Of a stretch of DNA of 64,000 bases, positions 15,055 to 23,087 are shown one piece after another. The stretch lies in contig CALBSO010000143.1 in NCBI GenBank assembly GCA_937968015.1, forward strand, positions 47,748-111,747, in the 5' to 3' direction. Within the stretch, counting starts at the first letter, position 1. Each line of letters opens with the position of its first letter. The stretch comes from an uncultured Thermomicrobia bacterium (GTDB taxonomy: Bacteria > Chloroflexota > Chloroflexia > Thermomicrobiales > JALYUS01). The notes under the pieces are model-generated. The model had not been told where the DNA came from, made no database searches, and saw nothing but the letters and a program-made list of their open reading frames with translations. Both the position numbers and the translations under genes were made by a program.

Positions 15055-16695
15055 GCGATTCTCCTCTGACCGCATGTCGGCGAAGGAGGGGAAGATCCGC
15101 AGGCGGAGGTCGCCGACCGTGATCGCCTGGCTGTCGGCGTTGGCCGGCGCGCTGGGGGGCGTCGCGTCGCGCAGCCGGGCGAAGAGCGCGCCGAGCGGGT
15201 TGCGATTGTCGGGGTCGAAGGGTCCATTCCCGACGCCGACTACTTGGAGTACCTGCGGCCAACTCCCCCAGGCGGCGCGACGATCCGGCTCGGGGCCGCC
15301 GGCGAAGTGGGCCAGGTAGCGCCCGAGCACGAAGACGTAGACCTTCTGCACATGGAACCGCTTCGCGGCGCGCTCGTCGAAGCGGGCCAGCAGGTCGTCG
15401 GGGCCGTGGCGCTGCACCCATTCCAGGATCGCCGAGACCTGGCGGTTGGCATGGAAGAAGTTGTCGCGCTGCCGCTGCCGCTCCTCAATCGAGCGCGCGA
15501 AGGGGTCCTGCGCCTTCAGCTCGAAGACGCCGAGCGTGCCGGTCTTGCGGTCGAAGACGAGGGCGTCGAGGTCGGTGCGCGCCTCGCCGCTCCGCTTCAG
15601 TTCGACCCGTCCTGCGCTCAGGACGAAGCGCCTGTCGCCGAAGAGGCGGTAGAGATCCTGCCGGAAGACCCCCTCGCGCAGATGGGCGCTGTTGTGATAT
15701 TCCTGCGCGTGGCGGCGGCGCAGTTCGCGCGTGAGGAAGATAAGGGGTTCGCCGAGCAGCCCGAGCGCCGACCAGACCACCCGATTCTCGTCGAGACGGA
15801 TCAGCGGCGGCGCGGCGCGGCCCGGGAGAGTGCTGTGGTAGGCGGCGTTGTCGTGATCGAGGATAAAAGGCTGGAGGGCACGCCCGATCGCCGCCGGGTC
15901 GGCGTCGAGCGCATCGGCCAGCGCCGCGATCATGGCCCGTTCGTCCCGGGGCGTGGGCGTGTGATCACCGTCGGGCGCGCGACGGTCGCGCTCGCGGTGC
16001 AGCCAGCCGATCAGCAGCGCCAGGATATCGGTGTACTGGCCGAAGGTGGCGCCGCCGATCGCCGCGTCGGCCGGGTAGCTGTGCTGGCAGGCGAAGCGGG
16101 CGACGTGGGCCTGGCCGAGCTGGCGATAATAGCGTTCGACGGTCGGGTCGCTCACGACAAATTCCTCTGTTTCGGGGATGGGAGCACCCTCCTGGCCGAG
16201 GAGCGCACGCATCCGGTGTCGTTCGACGAGGAGGGTAGCCAGGCGAGGGGCGACCTGCCGCGTCAAGTGCGTCGACCACCAGTCGAAGTCGGCCCGCTCA
16301 CGCTGCTCGGTTGAGAGGCGCCGGCTCGTCGCCCAGGCGACGAAGGTACGGGGAGCGCGCTGCTGAAGTTGCAGGTGGCCCGACGCGCACTGCGCCAGCA
16401 CCAGGCTGGCGAGCGCCAACTGGTCGCAGTCGGCGAGGAATCGTTCGGCCCGGGCGGCGAGCATTGCACGGTCGGCGGGAATGTCGCCGTCCTCGTCGCC
16501 TTGCCGTTCCAGGCAGAGCCGCAGGGCCAGATTCCAACCTGGTCGCGCGGCCTGCGCGGGATCGCCGGCGAGCGCCATCGTATCCCCGGCGCGCAACAGC
16601 GCGAGCAGCGCCCGCGCGCGACCCGGCGGCAGCGTGGCGGCGACCTTGGCGCTGATTTCTGCCAGCAACTGGCGGCAGCAGTCGAGCTGCGTCAT
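15040..16695 (-). CDS. Predicted PD-(D/E)XK nuclease-like protein carried by the element
   Basis: A 551-residue soluble protein that I do not recognise as a named family. The N-terminal ~300 residues are helical and rich in Arg, Ala and Leu. The C-terminal half has a restriction-endonuclease-like core: RTDLDALVFD with D375/D377, then the strand GVFELKAQ carrying E392-x-K394, the spacing of a PD-(D/E)XK site. Helices follow (RSIEERQRQRDNFFHANRQV) and then a strand KVYVFVLGRYLAHF. No DDE, HUH or serine-recombinase signature was found. It fills the inverted-repeat element, so it may be its cargo (defence or restriction) or itself the mobilising enzyme, as nuclease-fold transposition proteins exist. 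The start is uncertain because no strong ribosome site precedes it. Confidence 0.65.
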   Translation of the reverse strand: MTQLDCCRQLLAEISAKVAATLPPGRARALLALLRAGDTMALAGDPAQAARPGWNLALRLCLERQGDEDGDIPADRAMLAARAERFLADCDQLALASLVLAQCASGHLQLQQRAPRTFVAWATSRRLSTEQRERADFDWWSTHLTRQVAPRLATLLVERHRMRALLGQEGAPIPETEEFVVSDPTVERYYRQLGQAHVARFACQHSYPADAAIGGATFGQYTDILALLIGWLHRERDRRAPDGDHTPTPRDERAMIAALADALDADPAAIGRALQPFILDHDNAAYHSTLPGRAAPPLIRLDENRVVWSALGLLGEPLIFLTRELRRRHAQEYHNSAHLREGVFRQDLYRLFGDRRFVLSAGRVELKRSGEARTDLDALVFDRKTGTLGVFELKAQDPFARSIEERQRQRDNFFHANRQVSAILEWVQRHGPDDLLARFDERAAKRFHVQKVYVFVLGRYLAHFAGGPEPDRRAAWGSWPQVLQVVGVGNGPFDPDNRNPLGALFARLRDATPPSAPANADSQAITVGDLRLRIFPSFADMRSEENRPYHN

Positions 16696-16784
16696 CGGCC
16701 ATCGCTCACAAACTATCCCTGAAAGCCGGCGCAGGTTCCAGCGGCTGCCGCACGGTGAATGGGTACCCGAACCCCTCCCGCCTA

Positions 16785-16808
16785 CCTTACCACAACTGAG
16801 GACATGCC
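16785..16808. repeat. Right terminal inverted repeat of the nuclease element
   Basis: CCTTACCACAACTGAGGACA (16785-16804) plus TGCC, the inverse of 15031-15054 with one mismatch. Unique sequence resumes at 16809, and the histidine-kinase promoter region follows intact. Confidence 0.85.
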
Positions 16809-16838
16809 AAGCCGTGTATTGTCCACCGAGTAAGGGGT

Positions 16839-16877
16839 TTTACAATTTCTTTACATTTGCTGGTACAGATTCTTACA
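16839..16877 (+). promoter_or_regulatory. Tandem TTTACA-like direct repeats upstream of the histidine kinase
   Basis: TTTACA (16839-16844), TTTACA (16850-16855), GGTACA (16862-16867) and CTTACA (16872-16877) recur every 10-12 bases, one helical turn. This is the layout recognised by OmpR/PhoB/PhoP-type response regulators. It lies 53-91 bases before the kinase start, and an OmpR-family regulator is encoded at 22211, so autoregulation is a reasonable inference. Confidence 0.55.
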
Positions 16878-16929
16878 GCGGTACGATAGGCTGTGATCGC
16901 AGCCACACTGGCGATGCAGAAGGACGACG

Positions 16930-18471
16930 ATGCGCACGATCCGCGGTAAACTGAGCCTCGCATTCCTGCTAATTATCGCGGTGTGTCTGATACCCACGAG
17001 CGCCGCCGCGGCATACGTTATCCGCTATTACCAACGGCAGGATGCGATTGAACGGCTCTCATCCTTTGGTCAGACCGTTGCCGGCGCCGCCATGGCACGG
17101 CCGTTTTCGCAACTCACGCCGACAGAAATTGTCAACCTGTTCAATGAGCAAAAGAGTGGCAATGTATTAGTCGTCTATACGGACGGACGCGGCGTTGTGC
17201 AGGCAGATAGCCAAAACAAGTACGTCGGGACTGTCTGGCCGGTGCCGGACAATCGGCCGGGGAACCGGACGCCACCGTTGCGGCCGGAATACAAAGGGAG
17301 ACTGAGCGCTCCGGACGGTGCGTCGCTCGCGGTGGCAACCTATCGCGTCGAACGGAGACGACCGGCTGGCGGTACGACTCTCCCGGCAGCCACCTCAGGG
17401 GATCAGCAGGTGGCGCCATCTTTTATCATCGTCGCCGTCCCGTGGAATGCGCTCAGCGACGCGTGGTCCGTGATCGGTGGTCGGCTGAAGTGGGTTGTCA
17501 TCGCCGCTCTTCTTGCCTCGGTGTTCATTGCCTTTGTGCTCTCGCGATCGCTGACCTCACGCTTGCACACGCTGACACAGGGCGCAAATGCGATGGCGAG
17601 CGGTGATTATGAGCGGGCGATGCGGCTTGCAAACGTGCGCAGGAGTAACGATGAGATCGGCGATCTCGTGAATGCGTTCCAGACGATGGCGGCGAATGTC
17701 GCACGCGCGCAGCATGCGCAGCGCGATCTGGTCGCCAACGTCTCGCATGAATTGAAGACGCCGCTCACGTCCATCCAGGGTTTTTCGCAGGCGATGATTG
17801 ACGGCACGGTGACCGACGATGCCGAGTATCAGGATCTCGCGCAGATTATCCAACAGGAATCACAACGGATGCGCCGTCTCGTTGAACAGATGCTTGAACT
17901 GTCGCGCCTCGAATCTGGCACCGCGCGCCTGGATATCGCGCCGCTTCGGGTGAATGAATTAGTCGAGAATGTCGGCAGACGATACGCGCGGCTCGGCGAG
18001 GCGAAGGGCGTTACGGTGCGATGGGCGTCTCCGCCCAATCTCACGCTCAATGCCGATGCGGGCAGGCTCGAGCAGGTACTTGTCAATCTCCTCGATAATG
18101 CTCTACAGTACACAGACGCTGGCGGTCTGGTGACATTCCACGCCCGAATTGCGCGCCCACATCGTGTCGAATTCGTTATTGCGGACACGGGCAGCGGTAT
18201 CCCACCCGAGGACGTACCGAGGCTTTTCGAGCGTTTTTATCAGGTAGATCGGTCACGGACGGGGCAGGGGAAGCACGTTGGCCTTGGCTTGGCGATCGTC
18301 CGCGAGATTGTTGACGGGCACCAGGGCGAGATCTCCGTGCAAAGCAGGCTCGGTGTTGGCACGACAATCACGGTCTCTATACCGAGTAACGCCGTCGTTG
18401 CGGTGCCGACAGAGGTAAACCGGCAGATTGAAACGTACGTCGCGGATTCCCGGGCAACGGTCGCGGGTTAA
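16930..18471 (+). CDS. Membrane sensor histidine kinase (HAMP-HisKA-HATPase)
   Basis: A 513-residue two-component kinase. One transmembrane helix lies at about residues 8-29 and a second at about 187-207, flanking a ~155-residue extracytoplasmic sensor. A HAMP linker follows (RSLTSRLHTLTQGANAMASG), then the dimerisation box with phospho-accepting H273 in ANVSHELKTPLTSIQGF. The ATPase domain has N-box NLLDNALQYT, G1 DTGSGIPPED, F-box LFERFYQVD and G2 GLGLAIVREI. All catalytic elements are present. The probable partner regulator is at 22211, separated from it by ABC-exporter genes, suggesting the pair controls that cluster. The signal is unknown. Confidence 0.95.
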   Translation: MRTIRGKLSLAFLLIIAVCLIPTSAAAAYVIRYYQRQDAIERLSSFGQTVAGAAMARPFSQLTPTEIVNLFNEQKSGNVLVVYTDGRGVVQADSQNKYVGTVWPVPDNRPGNRTPPLRPEYKGRLSAPDGASLAVATYRVERRRPAGGTTLPAATSGDQQVAPSFIIVAVPWNALSDAWSVIGGRLKWVVIAALLASVFIAFVLSRSLTSRLHTLTQGANAMASGDYERAMRLANVRRSNDEIGDLVNAFQTMAANVARAQHAQRDLVANVSHELKTPLTSIQGFSQAMIDGTVTDDAEYQDLAQIIQQESQRMRRLVEQMLELSRLESGTARLDIAPLRVNELVENVGRRYARLGEAKGVTVRWASPPNLTLNADAGRLEQVLVNLLDNALQYTDAGGLVTFHARIARPHRVEFVIADTGSGIPPEDVPRLFERFYQVDRSRTGQGKHVGLGLAIVREIVDGHQGEISVQSRLGVGTTITVSIPSNAVVAVPTEVNRQIETYVADSRATVAG

Positions 18472-18496
18472 GGGAACGCGGGGGGATGGGGTGAGG

Positions 18497-20494
18497 ATGC
18501 GTCGTCGGCTGCTCTTCTTGCGGCGGTCACCGGTTGTCGCGTTTGTGATTTTGCTTGCGAGTGCGGTAACGGCGTGCGGCGTTCCGGGCGTTCCTTTGAA
18601 GCCGAGCGTACCGGCACCCGATCAGACGGCAAAGGTACAGCGCGGCACAATTCGGACGATCATCGGTGCGAGTGGCGTCGTTGCGCCCTTTCAGGAAGTG
18701 CTGCTGAACTTCACGTCAGGCGCGACGGTCAAGACCGTCAATGTGGTGATTGGCCAACGCGTGACCACCAATGACACGCTGGGGGCGTCCGATGCGAGCG
18801 ACTTGCTCCTGACTCTCCAACAGCAGCAGGCAAACGTCGCCTCAGCGCAAGCGAAATACAATCAGACCGCTGCGGGCGCCACGCAAAAAGACATTGATGT
18901 TGCACAGGCGAACGTGGACGCCGCACGGGCGAAATACCAGGCGACGGCGACGATCAATCCGAAAGATATCGAGGTCGCGCAGGCAAATCTCGACGCCGCG
19001 ATCGCGAAGTACAATGGCGTGATCGCCGGCACTGTCACGCCACAGGACATCGCCAACGCGGAAGCGGCGGTTCGTGCGGCCCAGGCGAAACTCGATGCGC
19101 TTCGTGCCGGCCCGCTGAAAGCGGATGTCATCTCGGCGCAGAGCAAGGTGCAGCAGGCGCAGCAAAACCTTGACAAGGTGAAGTCGGATAGCGCGAACAC
19201 GAAGGAGCAGGCACGGATCAAGTGGGAACAGTCCGCCGATGCGACGCGCGACGCGCAGCGCAAATTCGACATTGCCAACGCGACGTACCAGCAAGCGAAG
19301 TCCACAAACCTGGACCCATCCGCGTCTGGCGGCTCGTCCACTGTCGGTAAGGGCACCCCGGCGCCTGCGCAACCAACGATCACCCCATTGCGGCTCGATA
19401 CCCTCAAGCAGGCTGCGGATAGCGCTTATCTCACAGAGCAGCAAGCGGAGAAGACCCAAGAAGCGAACCGGCTCGCCTACGAGAACAGCAAGAACGCCGA
19501 GATTAATAACGTGGCGACGGCACAGCAGCAATTGAATGACGCGCAGTCGGCGCTCAGTAAGTTGCTCGCCGGGCCGACAAACGAAGACATTACGCAATCG
19601 CAGGCGGCAGTTGATCAGGCGCAGGCGCAATTGGACAAACTAAAGCGCGGACCGACGGACTCTGATGTCGCGGCGGCTCAGGCGAGCGTGGACTCGGCGC
19701 GCGCGACTCTCAACGATCTTCTTGGTGGACCGAAAGCGACCGACCTTCAGCAGGCGCAGGCCAATGTGAATTCGGCGGTCGCCACATTGAATGATCTCAC
19801 CGCGGGGGCCAAACCGACCGACCTTGAGACCGCACTCGCGGCACTCGATCAGGCGAAGGCACAGCGTGACCTGGCGCAATTGAAGGTGGATCAGGCGACG
19901 ATCCGCGCGCCCTTCCCGGGTATCATCACGCAGGTGAATGTCGTTCCCGGACAAGTCGCCAGTGGTGGTACGACGGCCACGAATCCACCCGCGTTCGACC
20001 TCGTGGACGACTCGCAATTGCACATTGATGTCAATGTTTCCGAGAGCGATGCGGCAAGCGTGCAAGTTGGTCAGCAGGCGCTTATTTCGCTCGATTCCGT
20101 ACCGGGGCAACCCCTCCCCGGTAGCGTTGAGCGTGTCTCGCCTGTCGCCACGACCACGCAAAATGTGACCGCGTTTCCTGTCCGCATTGCGATTGCGCCG
20201 ACGCAGGCGCCAGTCAAGCCGGGTGCGAACGCGACGGTGCAAATCGTCACGGCGGTTCGTACGAATGTCCTCACGATTCCCTCCCGCGCGGTCACCCAAG
20301 TGAACGGCCAGCCAGGGGCAACGGTCTTATACAATGGCTCGACATTTCTTGTGCCAATCCGCACGGGCCTCACGGACGGACGAAACACCGAAGTGATTAG
20401 CGGCCTCAACGATGGCGATGTTGTCGTTCTCCCCAAGGTCGGTACCGGAGGTGTAGCCGCGCCACCGGGCGGCGGCGTGCGGCTAGGAGGGTAA
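18497..20494 (+). CDS. ABC exporter membrane-fusion/adaptor lipoprotein (MacA/HlyD-like) with long repeat coiled coil
   Basis: A 665-residue adaptor, far longer than the ~370-residue MacA. The N-terminal signal ends in the lipobox VTAC (C27). The lipoyl-like half starts TAKVQRGTIRTIIGASGVVAPF. Two long helical arms follow, each made of about four 25-27-residue repeats of the form DI-x-VAQANVDAAxAKY (first arm, about 118-220) or GPTxxDxxxAQAxVDxAxA (second arm, about 375-480). A linker rich in Ser, Gly and Pro lies between. The barrel resumes at VDQATIRAPFPGIITQVNVVPGQV. The start could be GTG 18491 or ATG 18497; both follow a G-rich Shine-Dalgarno. An ABC ATPase follows after two bases, but no permease is present nearby. 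Confidence 0.88.
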   Translation: MRRRLLFLRRSPVVAFVILLASAVTACGVPGVPLKPSVPAPDQTAKVQRGTIRTIIGASGVVAPFQEVLLNFTSGATVKTVNVVIGQRVTTNDTLGASDASDLLLTLQQQQANVASAQAKYNQTAAGATQKDIDVAQANVDAARAKYQATATINPKDIEVAQANLDAAIAKYNGVIAGTVTPQDIANAEAAVRAAQAKLDALRAGPLKADVISAQSKVQQAQQNLDKVKSDSANTKEQARIKWEQSADATRDAQRKFDIANATYQQAKSTNLDPSASGGSSTVGKGTPAPAQPTITPLRLDTLKQAADSAYLTEQQAEKTQEANRLAYENSKNAEINNVATAQQQLNDAQSALSKLLAGPTNEDITQSQAAVDQAQAQLDKLKRGPTDSDVAAAQASVDSARATLNDLLGGPKATDLQQAQANVNSAVATLNDLTAGAKPTDLETALAALDQAKAQRDLAQLKVDQATIRAPFPGIITQVNVVPGQVASGGTTATNPPAFDLVDDSQLHIDVNVSESDAASVQVGQQALISLDSVPGQPLPGSVERVSPVATTTQNVTAFPVRIAIAPTQAPVKPGANATVQIVTAVRTNVLTIPSRAVTQVNGQPGATVLYNGSTFLVPIRTGLTDGRNTEVISGLNDGDVVVLPKVGTGGVAAPPGGGVRLGG

Positions 20495-20496
20495 GG

Positions 20497-21243
20497 TTGA
20501 TCGAGGTTCGTAATCTGACAAAGTCGTACATGACTGGCGAATTTGAATTGCAAATCTTAAAGGGCATCTCGTTTTCGGTCAACGATGGCGAACTCTGCGC
20601 GATCATGGGGCCGTCCGGATCGGGCAAGAGCACGCTCATGAATATTCTCGGCTGTCTCGACACGCCGACCGACGGGGAATACCTGCTGGATGGTGAAAAT
20701 GTCGCGACCTTCAATGAGACACGCCTCGCACAGGTGCGGAACCGGAAAATCGGCTTCGTCTTCCAATCCTTCAATTTGTTGAAGCGCACGACCGCGCTCG
20801 ATAACGTCGCCCTCCCGCTCCTCTATGCGGGCGTTGAACCGGTTGAGCGGCACGAGCGGGCAATCGCCGCGCTCAATGCCGTGGGGCTTGGCGACCGCGT
20901 GGATCACAAACCGAACCAATTGTCCGGCGGTCAGCAGCAACGGGTTGCCATCGCGCGGTCGCTCGTCACCACGCCGTCCTTGATCCTCGCGGATGAACCA
21001 ACCGGAAACCTCGACTCCCGATCATCGGTCGAGGTGATGGACATCTTTCAGCGGCTCAATCTCCAACTTGGCATTACGGTCATGTTTGTGACGCACGAGC
21101 CGGAGATCGCCGAGTACACCCGGCGCGTGCTGCGCATTCGGGACGGGTATCTCGGTGCGGATGAAACGATAGACGAGCCTCGGTCCGCCGCCGCCGAAAT
21201 TGCCGCTCGCACGGAAGTCATTCCGTTCCCGGTGACTGTCTAG
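20497..21243 (+). CDS. ABC transporter ATPase, MacB/LolD type
   Basis: A 248-residue nucleotide-binding subunit. It has Walker A GPSGSGKSTLMNILGCLD, the Q-loop VFQSFNLL, signature LSGGQQQRVAIARSL, Walker B LILADEPTGNLDSRS and the H-loop FVTHEPEIA. The GCLDTPTDGEY and FNLLKRTTALDNVALPLLY segments place it in the LolD/MacB/FtsE group that works with FtsX-like permeases. The start is TTG at 20497, with AGGAGG at 20485-20490. It follows the adaptor stop directly. The expected MacB-type permease is missing downstream, so it must be encoded elsewhere or lost. Confidence 0.93.
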   Translation: MIEVRNLTKSYMTGEFELQILKGISFSVNDGELCAIMGPSGSGKSTLMNILGCLDTPTDGEYLLDGENVATFNETRLAQVRNRKIGFVFQSFNLLKRTTALDNVALPLLYAGVEPVERHERAIAALNAVGLGDRVDHKPNQLSGGQQQRVAIARSLVTTPSLILADEPTGNLDSRSSVEVMDIFQRLNLQLGITVMFVTHEPEIAEYTRRVLRIRDGYLGADETIDEPRSAAAEIAARTEVIPFPVTV

Positions 21244-21335
21244 AGGCTCTTGGTTGTGCCTGACCCTATGGACAACGCCACGACGGATATTAAGAGAGGC
21301 GTTGCGTATGAATGAGAGTGGGAAGGTGAGCGCAG

Positions 21336-22184
21336 ATGCGTCGTCGTGCTGCCACGGTGCTGATTATCGCAGTTGCTGCCGCGGCATTCGTGGGGACCTG
21401 GACCGTGGCATACCGTATGGGCGAATCTGACGGGCGTGCGAAGGTTTCGGCGGACCGGAGCGCGTTCCAAACGCGGGCAGCGGGCAACCCGCAAGGAAGC
21501 GCGACCGGCGGACTACCCGGCGGGACACCAAGAACGCGCGCCGCCGCTGGGTCAGCCGTTGCGGATACAGGCACGCCGTCCGCCGGTAGTGGGTCGAGCG
21601 TGCGCGGTTCGCGGGGTGCGGCTGGCAGTCCTGCGGCCTCGGGCACTGGGCGCCCCTCCGGTGCAGCCACGAGTAGTATTGCCGGCCGTGTGACGAAGAT
21701 TGATGGGACGACGGTCATCGTGCAACAGACGGATACCTCGGTCGTAACGGTGACGACGACGAGTGACACCGCGATCAGGAAACTTGTCTCCGGTGTGTTC
21801 AGCGATCTAAAGACGGGTGATGTCATCGCGGTTGATGGCGCCAAGACGGGCGATGCCGCGTACAACGCCAAGATGATCACGAGCCTTGGTCAAATCACGG
21901 GCGGAGGAGCGGGTCGGCCGGCGAATGTGCTGCCGCAGGGTGTGACTGGGCCGGTAGTGACAGGCCAAATCACGCGCATAGACGGCGGGACGATCACGGT
22001 GCAAGGTTTCGATGGCGCGACCGTGACCATCATTTCCTCGCCCGCGACCGTCGTCAAGACGCAGCAACCGGGGACATTGAGCGACATCAAAAGCGGCGAT
22101 CTGTTGCTCGTAGTCGGTGAGAAGTCCGGCGATACGGGGTTCGTCGCACGGAGTATCACGAATCAAGGCGCGTCGTCCGGATGA
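21336..22184 (+). CDS. Membrane-anchored protein with two DUF5666-like repeats
   Basis: A 282-residue protein with a single N-terminal transmembrane or signal helix (about residues 5-26), a long flexible Gly/Ser/Ala/Pro linker (about 40-110) and two copies of a small beta domain. The first starts SSIAGRVTKIDGTTVIVQQ and the second VVTGQITRIDGGTITVQGFDG. Each ends in a SDIKSGDLLLVVGEKSGDTG-like segment. This resembles DUF5666, an extracytoplasmic OB-like fold of unknown role. The ATG is preceded by GGAAGGTGAG. It is sandwiched between the ABC ATPase and the response regulator in the same direction, so it may be a sensor accessory or exporter partner. Confidence 0.75.
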   Translation: MRRRAATVLIIAVAAAAFVGTWTVAYRMGESDGRAKVSADRSAFQTRAAGNPQGSATGGLPGGTPRTRAAAGSAVADTGTPSAGSGSSVRGSRGAAGSPAASGTGRPSGAATSSIAGRVTKIDGTTVIVQQTDTSVVTVTTTSDTAIRKLVSGVFSDLKTGDVIAVDGAKTGDAAYNAKMITSLGQITGGGAGRPANVLPQGVTGPVVTGQITRIDGGTITVQGFDGATVTIISSPATVVKTQQPGTLSDIKSGDLLLVVGEKSGDTGFVARSITNQGASSG

Positions 22185-22210
22185 CGACCGACGTGTGGAA
22201 GTAGGGCGAT

Positions 22211-22897
22211 ATGGTACGGACAATCCTCGTCGTTGATGACGAACCGAATATCACGCGTTTGCTCGGCATGTATCTCACCAAGGAAGGCTATACCGTCGAA
22301 ACTGCCGCCGACGGCGCTGCCGCTGTGGCGAAGGCGCGCGCGACGCATTACGCGCTGATCCTGCTCGATCTGATGCTCCCTGGTATGGACGGATTGGAAG
22401 CGTGCCGGACGATTCGGCGCACGAGTGACGTGCCAATTATTATGCTCACCGCGCGCTCCGAGGATGTGGACAAGATCGTTGGCCTCGAAGTTGGCGCGGA
22501 CGATTACGTGACCAAGCCATTCAACCCACGCGAACTCGTCGCGCGCGTCAAGGCAGTGCTGCGTCGGTACGAAGCGGCGGCATCGCCGGAGCGGCAAGTC
22601 CTGACGGTCGGCGACCTCACGATTGATCTTGATCGGCGCGAAGTGCGTGTCGGTGACGAATTCGTCGAGGTACGGGCGAAAGAGTTCGCGCTCCTCGTCG
22701 CCCTCGCACGGCGGCCCGGCGTCGTCGTCCCGCGTGACCGACTGCTCAATGATGTGTGGGGATACGAATACAGCGTGGACACGCGAACCGTGGACGTGCA
22801 TATCTCGACCCTTCGTGACCGGATCATCAACGCCAGCGCGCGGATCGAGACCGTCTGGGGTGTTGGATACAAATTGGTGGCGGACAGCAAACCCTGA
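22211..22897 (+). CDS. OmpR/PhoB-family response regulator
   Basis: A 228-residue two-component regulator. The receiver domain has the acidic pair D9-D10 (VVDDEPNI), phospho-acceptor D53 in LILLDLMLPGMDG, and K in YVTKPFNPRELVARV. The C-terminal winged-helix DNA-binding domain spans about 130-225, with VRAKEFALLVALARRPGVVV and DVWGYEYSVDTRTVDVHIS. It ends a gene run starting with the histidine kinase at 16930, its likely partner. Direct TTTACA-like repeats upstream of the kinase match the half-site spacing this family uses. A rho-independent hairpin follows. Confidence 0.95.
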   Translation: MVRTILVVDDEPNITRLLGMYLTKEGYTVETAADGAAAVAKARATHYALILLDLMLPGMDGLEACRTIRRTSDVPIIMLTARSEDVDKIVGLEVGADDYVTKPFNPRELVARVKAVLRRYEAAASPERQVLTVGDLTIDLDRREVRVGDEFVEVRAKEFALLVALARRPGVVVPRDRLLNDVWGYEYSVDTRTVDVHISTLRDRIINASARIETVWGVGYKLVADSKP

Positions 22898-22926
22898 CAG
22901 TGGGACTATCCCCGCGCGCATGCGAA

Positions 22927-22950
22927 AAAGACGGCCAACTGGCCGTCTTT
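22927..22950. terminator. Bidirectional rho-independent terminator
   Basis: AAAGACGGCC (22927-22936), loop AACT, GGCCGTCTTT (22941-22950), then TGTCT. The stem is flanked by A-rich and T-rich sides, so it can end the response-regulator transcript and, on the other strand, the tRNA-Asn transcript. Confidence 0.88.
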
Positions 22951-22960
22951 GTCTCTTCAA

Positions 22961-23035
22961 TGGCTCCCGGACCAGGATTCGAACCTGGAACCTAGCGGTT
23001 AACAGCCGCGCGCTCTACCGTTGAGCTATCCGGGA
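22961..23035 (-). tRNA. tRNA-Asn (anticodon GTT)
   Basis: Reverse-strand cloverleaf: acceptor TCCCGGA/TCCGGGA, D-stem GCTC/GAGC, anticodon stem CGCGG/CCGCT with loop CTGTTAA, T-loop TTCGAAT, discriminator G and encoded CCA. Anticodon GTT reads AAC and AAT. It ends just before a strong terminator. Confidence 0.95.
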
Positions 23036-23055
23036 ACGGTCGTCCCACGGGCGGC

Positions 23056-23084
23056 ATCCTACCATGTCTTTGCTCGCGCGGCAA
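23056..23084 (-). promoter_or_regulatory. Promoter of tRNA-Asn
   Basis: On the reverse strand a -35 TTGCCG and a -10 TAGGAT are separated by 17 bases, with the tRNA starting about 20 bases after the -10. It has the same architecture as the other tRNA promoters in this window. Confidence 0.55.
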
Positions 23085-23087
23085 GAC

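Larger units (their letters stand above)
15031..16808. mobile_element. 1.78-kb inverted-repeat-bounded element with nuclease-like gene, no known transposase
   Basis: The left end reads GGCGTGTCCTCAGTTGTGG and onward (15031-15054). It is the inverse complement of the right end (16785-16808) with one mismatch in 24 bases. Weaker similarity (a shared ACGG four bases further out) extends this to about 31. A single reverse-strand gene fills the element, and its stop codon lies inside the left repeat. The interior is visibly richer in GC, with different codon choice from its neighbours. No clear target-site duplication can be seen. The left end lies within the 3' end of the DUF917 gene. It could be an unrecognised insertion sequence, a non-autonomous cargo element, or a remnant. 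Confidence 0.72.

Noticed and set aside
15244..16314. 356-codon forward open frame inside the element
   Set aside because: It is antisense to the nuclease-like gene, whose reverse-strand product shows a plausible fold and catalytic motif while the forward translation does not.
15031..16808. The inverted repeats as paired transcription terminators of convergent genes
   Set aside because: The repeats lie 1.7 kb apart as a near-identical pair and contain the stop codons of both genes; neither forms a local hairpin with a T-run.
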